This document shows positions 12,018 to 20,129 of a DNA stretch of 25,054 nucleotides, in pieces. Numbering within the stretch: the stretch's first letter is position 1; each line of letters starts with the position of its first letter. Origin of the DNA: Candidatus Altarchaeales archaeon (GTDB taxonomy: Archaea; Altiarchaeota; Altiarchaeia; IMC4; QMZM01). The notes beneath the pieces are model-generated. The model was not told where the DNA came from and ran no database searches. It saw only the letters and a program-made list of their open reading frames with translations. The stretch covers positions 1 through 25,054 of the forward strand of contig QMZG01000004.1 of the NCBI GenBank assembly GCA_003663045.1, read 5' to 3'. The position numbers and the translations under genes were made by a program.

Positions 12018-14315
12018 ATGAAAGATAAAACTATGGAAAAAATTTTGTGGGTATTTGTACTGATTGTTTGTCTAAATTTTTTGATACAATCTGTGGTGGC
12101 AGATGGGATAATAATTCCAGAACCAATACCCGATGTTCCTAGGATACCTCCACTGGCAATAAAATACCATCACGTAAATATCAGCATAGACAACCAGTAT
12201 GCTGAGACAAAGATCGATCAGGTATTCAAGAATGAATTTAACAGGGATATAGAAGGGACATATATCTTCCCCTTGCCGGAAGAGGCAAGTATCTCCAAAT
12301 TTTCCATGTTTGTAGATGATGAAGAACTGAAGGGGGAAATTTTAGAAAAGAATAAAGCCAGGCAGATATATGAAGATATTGTCAGAAGGATGAAAGATCC
12401 CGCTTTATTGGAGTATGTGGATAGGAATATGTTCAAGGCAAGGGTTTATCCAATACCTGCGAGAGGGGAGAAAAGGATTAAGTTAGAATATTCTGAAGTG
12501 ATAAAATGTGACTCAGGTATCTGCAGATATGTCTATCCTCTGGAGCCGGAGAGATTCTCATCAAAGCCATTGGAGAGTGTTGTTATTACCGTAAAATTGA
12601 AATCAGATCGGCCAATAAAGACTATATATTCTCCAACGCACGAGATTTCCATTAACAGAAGGGATGATTATAACGCTGAGATAAGCTATGAGGAAAATGA
12701 TCTATTGCCGGAAAAGGATTTTGAATTATACTATACGGTTTCCGAGGAGGATTTCGGAGTGAATTTATTGACCCATAAAAAGAGTGGAGAGGATGGCTTT
12801 TTTATGCTCATGGTAGCGCCGAAGTGGGATATTAAAGAAAAAATTATCGCAAAGGATATCGTCTTTGTTATCGACACCTCTGGAAGCATGTCTGGAAAGA
12901 AGATTGAACAGGCAAAGAATGCCCTAAAATTCTGTATTAATAATCTGAATGAGAACGATAGATTCGGTATAATTACCTTCGAATCCAACATTGAGAAATT
13001 TTCTGATGAATTGGTTTCTGTAAACTCGGAGGAAATCTCCAATGCATTAGATTTCGTGGATAGGATAGAGAGTGGGGGAGGGACAAATATCAATGAGGCT
13101 TTATTAGATGCATTAAAGATGATGAATGTTGATGAAAGACCGAATATTATCGTATTCCTAACGGATGGGAAGCCCACTGTTGGTGTTAGCGATGTTGGGA
13201 AAATCTTGGAAAATGTAAAGAACGCAAATACAAAGAATACGAGGATATTTGTCTTTGGTGTTGGCTATGATGTGAACACTCATCTTCTGGATAAAATTTC
13301 GAGCCAGAATAAGGGCGTTTCAGAGTACGTGAAACCAGAGGAGGATATAGAGGTAAAGGTATCCAATTTCTATACAAAGATAAAAAATCCCGTGTTATCT
13401 AACCCTGAGCTAAAATTTGAGAATATTGCGGTAAAGGACATGTATCCTCAAGAGCTTCCAGATCTATTCAAGGGGTCTCAATTGATCATGTTTGGGAGGT
13501 ATTCTGGAAGTGGGGATTCACCGATAATATTAAGAGGTGAAATTGGAGATAAAGAAAGGATATTCACCTATGAGGTGAATTTTCCGAGAGAAAATTTAAA
13601 GAATGATTTTATCCCCAGATTATGGGCAACGAGAAAAATTGGTTATCTCCTGGATGAAATACGCTTGTATGGTGAAGAAAAGGAATTGGTGGATGAGATC
13701 ATAGAATTGAGTCTGGAGTATGGGATAATGACTCCGTATACTTCATTTCTGGTAGAGGTTGATACGGATTTGGGAAGACCGGTATCTATGGAGAGGGCAA
13801 GAAAAGGATTCTTTGATTCTATAACCGAAAATCTTTTATATGCACCAACCGGTGTTGGTGGATACAAGGCATCTACCTCAACCAGGGGTTTAAAAGAATC
13901 GAAGGTTGCCGAATCTGGATCAGAGAGGGTTAAATTTGTTGGAACCAAAACCTTCTACTTTAAAGATGATGTCTGGTTAGATAACGATTATTCTAAGGAA
14001 AAAGAAACTACAGATATAAAGTATGGTAGTGATACCTATTTCAAACTGCTACAAGATTATCCCGAGGTTGGAAAATATCTCTCCCTTGGAAAAAAGGTTA
14101 AATTCTGTTATGCAGATAAATGCTTTAATATTGGCGAAGAGGGTGAGAGCACTACTGTGATTACAATTCCTACCACCACAATACCAAAAACTATAACTAC
14201 CACCATCCCAACAACTCCTGGGGAAAAACCAGATGTTCTGAGGGACACCCTGCTGATTATGGGCATAATTCTAACAATTTCTTTGGGAATTTTAATCTGG
14301 AGCAGGAGGGGATAA
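12018..14315 (+). CDS. VIT and von Willebrand A domain surface protein
   Basis: 765 residues. A signal peptide (about 1-28) is followed by a VIT domain (about 38-165; HHVNISIDNQYAETKIDQVFKNEF and YIFPLPEEASISKF are typical, as is KARVYPIPARGEKRIKLEY). A von Willebrand A domain (about 278-445) has a complete metal site: DTSGS at 286-290, a Thr in GGTNINEALL, and Asp in FLTDGKP. A further beta region follows, then a Thr-rich linker (about 712-735), one transmembrane helix (about 744-761) and a short basic end. This is the layout of inter-alpha-trypsin-inhibitor heavy chains and bacterial VIT/vWA surface proteins, but with a membrane helix rather than a sorting signal. It probably binds ligands or partner proteins outside the cell. 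Its stop overlaps the next start by one base. Confidence 0.88.
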   Translation: MKDKTMEKILWVFVLIVCLNFLIQSVVADGIIIPEPIPDVPRIPPLAIKYHHVNISIDNQYAETKIDQVFKNEFNRDIEGTYIFPLPEEASISKFSMFVDDEELKGEILEKNKARQIYEDIVRRMKDPALLEYVDRNMFKARVYPIPARGEKRIKLEYSEVIKCDSGICRYVYPLEPERFSSKPLESVVITVKLKSDRPIKTIYSPTHEISINRRDDYNAEISYEENDLLPEKDFELYYTVSEEDFGVNLLTHKKSGEDGFFMLMVAPKWDIKEKIIAKDIVFVIDTSGSMSGKKIEQAKNALKFCINNLNENDRFGIITFESNIEKFSDELVSVNSEEISNALDFVDRIESGGGTNINEALLDALKMMNVDERPNIIVFLTDGKPTVGVSDVGKILENVKNANTKNTRIFVFGVGYDVNTHLLDKISSQNKGVSEYVKPEEDIEVKVSNFYTKIKNPVLSNPELKFENIAVKDMYPQELPDLFKGSQLIMFGRYSGSGDSPIILRGEIGDKERIFTYEVNFPRENLKNDFIPRLWATRKIGYLLDEIRLYGEEKELVDEIIELSLEYGIMTPYTSFLVEVDTDLGRPVSMERARKGFFDSITENLLYAPTGVGGYKASTSTRGLKESKVAESGSERVKFVGTKTFYFKDDVWLDNDYSKEKETTDIKYGSDTYFKLLQDYPEVGKYLSLGKKVKFCYADKCFNIGEEGESTTVITIPTTTIPKTITTTIPTTPGEKPDVLRDTLLIMGIILTISLGILIWSRRG

Positions 14316-14599
14316 TGAAAATGAACTCAAAAACAAAAATCATAATTGGAATCTTGATTATGGGGATTATTCTTATTCCCGGGTGTATTGAGGAAAAGAT
14401 AAATAGAGACCAGTGTACAAAGGATAGTGACTGCGTTCCAGAACAGTGCTGTCATCCAACCTCCTGTGTAAATAAGAGATTTGCTCCAAATTGTAGTGGG
14501 ATTATGTGTACTATGGTGTGTCAGGGTCCAATAGACTGTGGAGCCGGGAGATGTGTCTGTAAGGACAACAAATGCGTGGTGGAAAGCCTGAGGAGGTAA
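14315..14599 (+). CDS. Small lipoprotein with a 13-cysteine module
   Basis: 94 residues. A hydrophobic signal (5-22) ends in a lipobox-like IPGC with Cys24 as the probable lipid-anchored residue. The mature part has 12 more cysteines (34, 40, 45, 46, 51, 60, 65, 69, 75, 80, 82, 87), enough for six disulfides, with motifs CTKDSDCVPEQCCHPTSC and DCGAGRCVCKDNKC. The spacing looks like a compact extracellular Cys-knot module and I cannot name a function. An in-frame ATG at 14321 is an equally possible start. The TAATG overlap with the VIT/vWA gene shows coupling, so the two proteins may act together at the surface. Confidence 0.78.
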   Translation: MKMNSKTKIIIGILIMGIILIPGCIEEKINRDQCTKDSDCVPEQCCHPTSCVNKRFAPNCSGIMCTMVCQGPIDCGAGRCVCKDNKCVVESLRR

Positions 14600-14633
14600 C
14601 AAAAAGTTTTATGGAGGTTGGCTCGTATAAAGA

Positions 14634-15194
14634 ATGGAAGACAAAATCGTTCTTGACAGAGAAACGTTCAAGGCATTGGCAGTCGATACCAGAGTAAAGA
14701 TTCTGAAGATATTGGACGAAAGGCAGCATACCCTGACGGATCTGGCAGAGGAATTGGGTATGGCTCCTTCTACAATAAAGGAACACCTCGACAGACTGGT
14801 TTCTGCAGGTTTAATAAAGCAGATTGACAAGGGGAGGAAATGGAAGTATTACAGGCTGACATCGAAGGGAAAACAGATATTGAATCCCTATGAGAAGAAG
14901 GTCTGGATCATTTTGGCTACCACCTTAGTGGCATTATTCGTTTCTGTTTATAAATTGTTATTCAAATTGCAAGGATTAGTTACACCAATTTCATGGGAAA
15001 TCTCTAAGGCAGCAGAGAAGGCAACTCCATTAGCCAGAGGGACAGAAACGATGGATTATACGACAACGATCCCCTCAGAGATAACAGTAATTGCTACTAA
15101 GATCCCTTATACTGAGTTATTTGTAGTAATCCTGTTTGTTCTGATTCTTGGAATCTGTGTGGGATATTTGATTAAGAAAAAGAAGGTAATCTGA
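14634..15194 (+). CDS. Membrane-tethered ArsR-type transcription regulator
   Basis: 186 residues. The N-terminal winged helix (about 8-80) has KALAVDTRVKILKILDERQHTLTDLAEELGMAPSTIKEHLDRLVSAGLIK, a clear ArsR-type HTH. Two hydrophobic segments follow (about 91-110 and 162-180), with a loop of about 50 residues that is probably outside, then a KKKK tail. No metal-binding Cys pattern is seen. Such one-component membrane regulators could convert a surface signal directly into promoter control. It is 34 bases after the lipoprotein gene, with a weak TATA-like TTTTAT at 14607-14612, so it may be read from the operon or from its own leaderless start. Likely targets (inference) are the adjacent surface genes. 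Confidence 0.85.
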   Translation: MEDKIVLDRETFKALAVDTRVKILKILDERQHTLTDLAEELGMAPSTIKEHLDRLVSAGLIKQIDKGRKWKYYRLTSKGKQILNPYEKKVWIILATTLVALFVSVYKLLFKLQGLVTPISWEISKAAEKATPLARGTETMDYTTTIPSEITVIATKIPYTELFVVILFVLILGICVGYLIKKKKVI

Positions 15195-15234
15195 TATGGA
15201 AAGATCATTCATCTTCCCACTTCAGGTGAACTAT

Positions 15235-16050
15235 TTATATTTCAGATTTCATTACATCTTCTATGTCTTGGGCATTCTTTGCTTCTTCAGGTAGTTCTAT
15301 ATTCATGTCTTTGTTGTAATCATAGATATCTATAGTCATTTCTATGTTCAGGGTTTTACCTTTCGTTTCCATCTGCATATCAGCCATGCTTCTTCTAACT
15401 AGAAATGTATCCTTTGCTATCCATTCCTTCAATTCCGTGCTCCTGATCATCTCGCCAATCTCGGCACTTGAAATACCTGAGGTATCCCCCATCTGTTGAC
15501 CAAATAACTGAAGAATTTCTTCCTTATTTGGTTTCATTTCTATAATGTAGCAATCTATCCCATTAATATTTTCACTGCCCAGGAGTTTAACCTCGATGCC
15601 CTCCATTAAATCCTTTTGTGATTTTACAAGATTCTCCTTCTCCCATATATTGGCTTCTGTTTCATTTTTTACCCATCCCATGGTAGGTAGCATAATATAT
15701 TGCATATTATCAATAAGGTAGGTCTCTGTACTAATAGTCATTCCCATCATGCCAACATCTATCTTGCTGTGCATTCTCTTATTTTTTATATCTACCCTTC
15801 CATTTCCAGTCATATCCATAGATCTCATACCTTGTTCTTCTATAGACATCTTGATGTCCATATCAAAGGCATAACTATGCACATTATCCATGGCTTCAAT
15901 CGATTTGTCTCTTATTTGCTCTGCTGTAAGACCAATAGTTGATGAGACTTCTTCTTTGGGTAGGACCCCTTTTTGTTCACCCATACAACCAGAAAAAATT
16001 AAAACAAATATGATCCCCATGGCAGTTAATGCCAAGATTCTTTTATCCAT
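15235..16050 (-). CDS. LppX/LolA-like lipoprotein
   Basis: 271 residues. A signal peptide ends at a lipobox-like FSGC with Cys22. The mature part begins ...QIRDKSIEAMDNVHSYAFDMDIKM and continues as alternating strands (GRVDIKNKRMHSKIDV, TYLIDNMQYIMLPTMGWVK, INGIDCYIIEMKP, MTIDIYDYNKDMNIELPEEA). This is typical of the half-barrel LolA/LppX type that binds lipids or hydrophobic ligands. In archaea these are usually annotated as outer-surface lipoproteins of unknown role. It is convergent with the regulator gene, 40 bases away. Its promoter contains a tandem 14-bp repeat. Confidence 0.75.
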   Translation of the reverse strand: MDKRILALTAMGIIFVLIFSGCMGEQKGVLPKEEVSSTIGLTAEQIRDKSIEAMDNVHSYAFDMDIKMSIEEQGMRSMDMTGNGRVDIKNKRMHSKIDVGMMGMTISTETYLIDNMQYIMLPTMGWVKNETEANIWEKENLVKSQKDLMEGIEVKLLGSENINGIDCYIIEMKPNKEEILQLFGQQMGDTSGISSAEIGEMIRSTELKEWIAKDTFLVRRSMADMQMETKGKTLNIEMTIDIYDYNKDMNIELPEEAKNAQDIEDVMKSEI

Positions 16051-16051
16051 T

Positions 16052-16079
16052 TTTTGTTGTATATATTTTGTTGTATATA
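16052..16079 (-). repeat. Tandem 14-bp repeat carrying the TATA box
   Basis: TTTTGTTGTATATA occurs at 16052-16065 and again at 16066-16079 (+ strand), followed by a partial third unit (TTTGTATATTT at 16081-16091). On the - strand this gives two TATATACAA boxes before the lipoprotein ATG at 16050. The outer box (about 16073-16079) is correctly placed for a leaderless start at the ATG. Confidence 0.65.
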
Positions 16080-16125
16080 TTTGTATATTTATTAATTTTA
16101 ATTTAAGAATGTAAGAATGATGCCC

Positions 16126-16980
16126 TTATAATTCCACAGAAACCTCTCCAGTAAAGACCTCTTCTGCAGGACCCGTCATGAATACCCTCTCTATTTTTAT
16201 ATTCTTATTTATATTTTTATTCACAATCTCCAGTTCGATTATAAGATCCCCACCCTTAGCATGAAACGTCAGGGGCTTTTTTTCATTAGCATAATTATTA
16301 ACTACTGTTGCGACTGCGGAGGCACAGATTCCGGTACCACATGCCAATGTCTCACCTTCTACACCCCTTTCATAAGTCCTGATCTTAAACTCATTCTCCC
16401 CGGTTTTCTGAACGAAGTGTACGTTCGTCCCCCGAGGGAATAATTTATGGTGTCTAACTTTTTTTCCCATCCCGAGAACATCGACCTCATCAATATTATC
16501 AAAGAAAAGAATGGCGTGAGGATTTCCCATATTGACAGAAGTGATTTTATAGGAATATCCATCTATCTCAACCTCCTTAGCAATAAATTCCACCCTTGGC
16601 ATTCCCATATCAACCCTCACCTTAGTAACCCTCCCCTCCTCCAAAAAAATCTCTGGAACCACTAAACCGGCGGTAGTCTCAACTTGAATCTTCTCCTTTC
16701 TGATTAATCCCTTTTTATAAAGATACTTTGCGAAGCATCTCATTCCATTTCCACACATCTCGGCCCTTGTTCCATCCGGATTGTAAAATGAGAATTTTGC
16801 ATCATACTTATCAGATTTCTGAATGAAGATCACGCCGTCGGAGCCGATTCCGAAATGACGCTGGGAAATTCTTGCCACGAATTTTGGCTTGTCTCTTTCG
16901 GGAACTAAAATTTTTTGGAATTCATCAATCACGATGAAGTCATTTCCAGTTCCGTGCATCTTTGTGAACGGAATTTTCAT
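16126..16980 (-). CDS. dapF: Diaminopimelate epimerase
   Basis: Interconverts LL- and meso-diaminopimelate in lysine synthesis. 284 residues. Both catalytic cysteines are present: Cys76 in MCGNGMRC and Cys214 in LACGTGICA. The N-terminal FTKMHGTGNDFIVID, RHFGIGSDGVI and NPHAI motifs are all in place. The length is normal. It lies 15 bases after the DUF5612 gene and is probably co-transcribed with it. No other dap genes are in the window. It suggests lysine by a diaminopimelate route in this organism. Confidence 0.95.
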   Translation of the reverse strand: MKIPFTKMHGTGNDFIVIDEFQKILVPERDKPKFVARISQRHFGIGSDGVIFIQKSDKYDAKFSFYNPDGTRAEMCGNGMRCFAKYLYKKGLIRKEKIQVETTAGLVVPEIFLEEGRVTKVRVDMGMPRVEFIAKEVEIDGYSYKITSVNMGNPHAILFFDNIDEVDVLGMGKKVRHHKLFPRGTNVHFVQKTGENEFKIRTYERGVEGETLACGTGICASAVATVVNNYANEKKPLTFHAKGGDLIIELEIVNKNINKNIKIERVFMTGPAEEVFTGEVSVEL

Positions 16981-16995
16981 GGTGATAAGGTTGAA

Positions 16996-17643
16996 TTAAT
17001 ATCTCTTCCCCTTCTGTTTCTCTATATCAAATTTCGCAGTATCTGCAATAGCCATAACTGCCATAACCCCCGCCTGGATTGGATCTGAGACAACCAGGTC
17101 AGCAACCTCTGGAACGGAGCCAGCCATTTTTAGAGAGATCACCTTTATCCCCTCTTTCTGGATTTCCTTCACAGCCTCTGCTATTTCACCACCCATTAGG
17201 GAACCTGCAAGGATCAAAATCTTAGCCCTAGGTAATCTTGCAACGGCCCTTACTGCATCAGCAATTTCCTTTTCTCCGACTAAGGGGATGGTATCCACAG
17301 AAATCTTCTCCCCCCTGATGTTGTGTCTGTCGGCCTCTGATATAGCCCCCTTTGCTACCTCCGCAACCTGTGCACCCCCTCCTATGACAATAACCCTTTT
17401 TCCATAAACCTGAGTAAATGTGGGTACGGTGGTAACTGAAACAACGACATCGAGTTTTTTCAAATCCACTACCAATCTATCAAAATCCGCAACCCCTTCG
17501 ATCTCCAAATAAAGATGCACCGTCTCCTTTTTTCCGATCTGCTCTATATGGCCTATATTCCCTTCATGCTCCGCAATTACCGTGCATATATCCTTAAGGG
17601 CCCCAATAACATCCTTCAACTCAATCCACAGTGCATTTTCCAC
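16996..17643 (-). CDS. ACT-domain protein of the DUF5612 type
   Basis: 215 residues with a GTG start preceded by AGGTG at a normal distance. Residues 3-75 form an ACT domain (WIELKDVIGALKDICTVIAEHEGNIGHIEQIG...VHLYLEIEG), the ligand-binding fold that often senses amino acids. Residues 80-210 form an alpha/beta domain (VIVIGGGAQVAEVAKGAI, LILAGSLMGGEIAEAVKEI, VISLKMAGSVPEVADLVVSDP) that matches my recollection of DUF5612 proteins from methanogens. The function is not known. Its place before dapF suggests a role in amino-acid metabolism or its control. Confidence 0.78.
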   Translation of the reverse strand: MENALWIELKDVIGALKDICTVIAEHEGNIGHIEQIGKKETVHLYLEIEGVADFDRLVVDLKKLDVVVSVTTVPTFTQVYGKRVIVIGGGAQVAEVAKGAISEADRHNIRGEKISVDTIPLVGEKEIADAVRAVARLPRAKILILAGSLMGGEIAEAVKEIQKEGIKVISLKMAGSVPEVADLVVSDPIQAGVMAVMAIADTAKFDIEKQKGKRY

Positions 17644-17692
17644 TTTTCACCTTACCGATATCTTTATATAATAATATTAACTTATTAATAAT
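17644..17692. promoter_or_regulatory. Divergent promoter region
   Basis: One 49-base AT-rich interval serves genes on both strands. TTTATATAA at 17663-17671 is about 26 bases before the + strand ATG at 17693, predicting a leaderless start. On the - strand the same TATATAAAG reads toward the DUF5612 GTG at 17643, with its AGGTG Shine-Dalgarno. Confidence 0.55.
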
Positions 17693-19471
17693 ATGTCATT
17701 AAAGAATCTCACCAAGATTTTGGTCAAGATTTTGATTATGGGTTTTATTTTTTTGTATCTCATGCACGACCCAGTGGCAGAGGAACAACTTTCTCTGAGA
17801 TGGACATTTGACGCCGATAGTAAAATCAAGGCAGTAACCTCTGGTGATCTCGACAATGACAATTACACCGAGATAGTTGCAGTCTCATCCAAAAGGGTTT
17901 ATGTCTTAGATACCAAAGGAAATTTAAAAAGGGAATATCCAATAAAATTTAATCCATCGGCTATTTTTGTTGCAGATATAGATAATGATAGCATAAAAGA
18001 GATACTTATCGGCAGTGGTTGGATGAATACCACCGACATCAAGGGAGGGAGATTTGAATTTGAAGATATTGAAAATATAAAAGAAAAGGAGGAATTTCTT
18101 TATAGAATAACAAGAAATCAGGGCGATATCTATGTTATTCAAGAAGACAAAAAAGAGCCCGTGAAGTGGTTAGAAGTCGGTGAATGGGTCAGGGATATAT
18201 TCGTGGATGACTTGGATGGGGATGGAAATAACGAAATACTTATCGCATCTGGTGGAAGCAATATTGACTACATAGAACTCGTCACTACTGCAATTAGCAA
18301 TAAGACGGGGAATCTGACATACGTAAGGGATTATAAAGAGGAATCCTCAGAAAATGGCAGTGTCTGGATCTTTTATACCAATGGTTCTTTAATCTTTAGT
18401 TATCATACAGACAATATCGTATGGTGCGTCTATTCCTCATTAATTAGAGAGGGGGAAGGCAAGGCTATATCCGCAGGTTCTAAAAAGCTTATAGTTATGG
18501 ATGAAAACGCCGTTGAACTCTGGACATTTGAATCCCTTGGGGAAGATTACTCTATAAAAGAGGTTCTCATAGATGACATAGACAACAATAGGATCAATGA
18601 GGTGGTAACGGCATTTACCAGCCCAATTGTCAGTGGGATACATGTTCTAGACAGGGATGGCTCTGAAATCTGGCAGTATAGGATTTTCTCCAAGGATATT
18701 CTTGGTTTATTTTCTATAAATCTTGATATAGATGATGACAAAGAGATAGCAATTGCCTCTGATAAGAGCATCTATGTTCTGGATAAGAAGGGAGGGGTAG
18801 AATGGACATACTTATTGACCAGAGATATAGATGGGATTCAGGTCACAGATCTGGGGGATAATGAATACAAGGATTTCATAATAGCTTCTGGAAATAGTCT
18901 CTTTGCCTATGAAATTAGCAAAGATTTCATTAAATTACAAAGGGCAGATAGATATTATCAAGAGGCAAAGAGGTATTATGATTCTGCCAATTATCAGGAT
19001 GCTATAGTAAGTCTTACCAATGCCAGATACATCTATTCTGAATTAGGTAATTCGGAGAGTATTTCTATCTGTGATTCGCTCTTAGAAAAGATTAATGAGG
19101 GTTTGAAAGAGGATAAGAGGGGCAATGCAAATTCATTATACAGAAAGGCACTGAGCAAATATTATCTTGGAGAATATAAAGAGGCTAGAGAATATGCCGA
19201 AAATGCCTTGGGGATCTACACACAGATTGAGGATGAGAAAGGAATTTCTAAATGCAATTCATTGCTCAAGGATATTGAAGAGGCCTTAGGCCCCGAAGTA
19301 ACGACTACTTCAATTACCCTTGAAGAAACAACCACCACTATAATTACTGATGAAGGTGAAATGTCATCCATAATCCTCATATTGTTGCTGATAATTATAA
19401 TAATCCTAATAGCATTTGGACTGCACCAAATAGCGATCAAAAGATCTAAGCGGAGAAAGGTTGAAAAATAG
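17693..19471 (+). CDS. Beta-propeller and TPR surface protein
   Basis: 592 residues. A signal peptide (about 1-28) leads into a propeller of FG-GAP/PQQ-like repeats (about 30-410). Acidic loops DLDNDNYTEIVAVSS, DIDNDSIKEILIGSG, DLDGDGNNEILIASG, DIDNNRINEVVTAF and DIDDDKEIAIAS resemble calcium-binding sites. Residues about 416-533 form TPR-like helices (YYQEAKRYYDSANYQDAIVSL...YRKALSKYYLGEYKEAREYAENAL). A short Thr-rich linker, one transmembrane helix (about 558-581) and a basic tail KRSKRRKVEK end it. It is probably a surface scaffold for protein binding. The unusual part is a TPR block outside the membrane next to a propeller. The gene is monocistronic, with a leaderless promoter. Confidence 0.82.
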   Translation: MSLKNLTKILVKILIMGFIFLYLMHDPVAEEQLSLRWTFDADSKIKAVTSGDLDNDNYTEIVAVSSKRVYVLDTKGNLKREYPIKFNPSAIFVADIDNDSIKEILIGSGWMNTTDIKGGRFEFEDIENIKEKEEFLYRITRNQGDIYVIQEDKKEPVKWLEVGEWVRDIFVDDLDGDGNNEILIASGGSNIDYIELVTTAISNKTGNLTYVRDYKEESSENGSVWIFYTNGSLIFSYHTDNIVWCVYSSLIREGEGKAISAGSKKLIVMDENAVELWTFESLGEDYSIKEVLIDDIDNNRINEVVTAFTSPIVSGIHVLDRDGSEIWQYRIFSKDILGLFSINLDIDDDKEIAIASDKSIYVLDKKGGVEWTYLLTRDIDGIQVTDLGDNEYKDFIIASGNSLFAYEISKDFIKLQRADRYYQEAKRYYDSANYQDAIVSLTNARYIYSELGNSESISICDSLLEKINEGLKEDKRGNANSLYRKALSKYYLGEYKEAREYAENALGIYTQIEDEKGISKCNSLLKDIEEALGPEVTTTSITLEETTTTIITDEGEMSSIILILLLIIIIILIAFGLHQIAIKRSKRRKVEK

Positions 19472-19481
19472 TCAGAACTAT

Positions 19482-19608
19482 AAGAATCCCGATAGCCAGT
19501 TTCCAAAATAAGTGCGGGAAACCTACGGTTTCCCTCCCTTATCAACCCAACCCTTCCCTTTGATGGATTATAAGAATCTTACAAGAATCCCGATAGCCAG
19601 TTTCCAAA
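19482..19608. repeat. Duplicated 26-bp dedA 3' end flanking a hairpin segment
   Basis: A 26-base sequence (AAGAATCCCGATAGCCAGTT then TCCAAA) occurs at 19482-19507 and again at 19583-19608, 101 bases apart. The second copy is the true 3' end of the DedA gene on the - strand. The first copy also encodes FGNWLSGFL followed by a stop (TAG). The 75 bases between hold the hairpin at 19516-19534. This arrangement fits a small insertion or rearrangement that restored the gene end. Confidence 0.8.
19516..19534. terminator. Hairpin between convergent genes
   Basis: GGGAAACC, loop TAC, GGTTTCCC: a perfect 8-bp stem between the convergent propeller and DedA genes. No clear T-run follows on the + strand; on the - strand ATTTTGG follows after nine bases. 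It may act in 3' end formation or belong to the inserted segment. Confidence 0.4.
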
Positions 19609-20052
19609 GAGGGCGAAGAGAAGAAACTGCAAGAATCTGCATGGAATAGAAACTAAGATAAAGGGGATAATACTCATCCTTGCAACTCCGGCTGAAATAG
19701 TAAAAATTTTAAATGGTAATGGAGAAAATGCAGCTACGCCAACGGCATAAACACCATATCTCTCAAAAAGCCTATCTACTCTGGAGATCTTTTTTTCATC
19801 AAATAACCAAACTAAGACGGGTCTACCACCCCTTTCCCCTATCTTGTAACCAATGATCGCTCCCAAAACCGAACCTATCGTAGCCACAACGACTACTATA
19901 AGAGGGTCCAGCTTTAAGGCAGTTCCCGTCGTTATTATAATAGCCGTGGGAATGGGAAAGATAAAGGATTCAAGAACTGCTACTGTGAATATCCCCAATA
20001 ATCCATAAGATACGATGACCTCCTCAGTAAATTTTGTGATGGACTCAAACAT
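19579..20052 (-). CDS. DedA/YqaA-type (VTT domain) membrane protein
   Basis: 157 residues with about four hydrophobic segments. Typical features: LLGIFTVAVLESFIFPIPTAIIITTGTAL at the N-terminus, IGSVLGAIIGYKIGERGGRP, and the conserved FSPLPFKIFTISAGVARMSIIPF re-entrant region. The short length and motif pattern favour the YqaA branch. DedA-family proteins are linked to lipid scrambling and membrane homeostasis (established for some members only). The end FGNWLSGFL is duplicated just downstream. The gene is divergent from the TFE-like gene, with a 77-base AT-rich promoter region between. Confidence 0.88.
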   Translation of the reverse strand: MFESITKFTEEVIVSYGLLGIFTVAVLESFIFPIPTAIIITTGTALKLDPLIVVVVATIGSVLGAIIGYKIGERGGRPVLVWLFDEKKISRVDRLFERYGVYAVGVAAFSPLPFKIFTISAGVARMSIIPFILVSIPCRFLQFLLFALFGNWLSGFL

Positions 20053-20129
20053 TTTTTTACTGATATAGTAAATTGCGATCTTAAATTATTCAACAAATTC
20101 ATATTTATTTTCAGGATCTATATAATTAT

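Noticed and set aside
12731..13177. Antisense frame of 148 codons in the VIT/vWA gene
   Set aside because: It is opposite the vWA domain, with no start signals and no recognisable motif.
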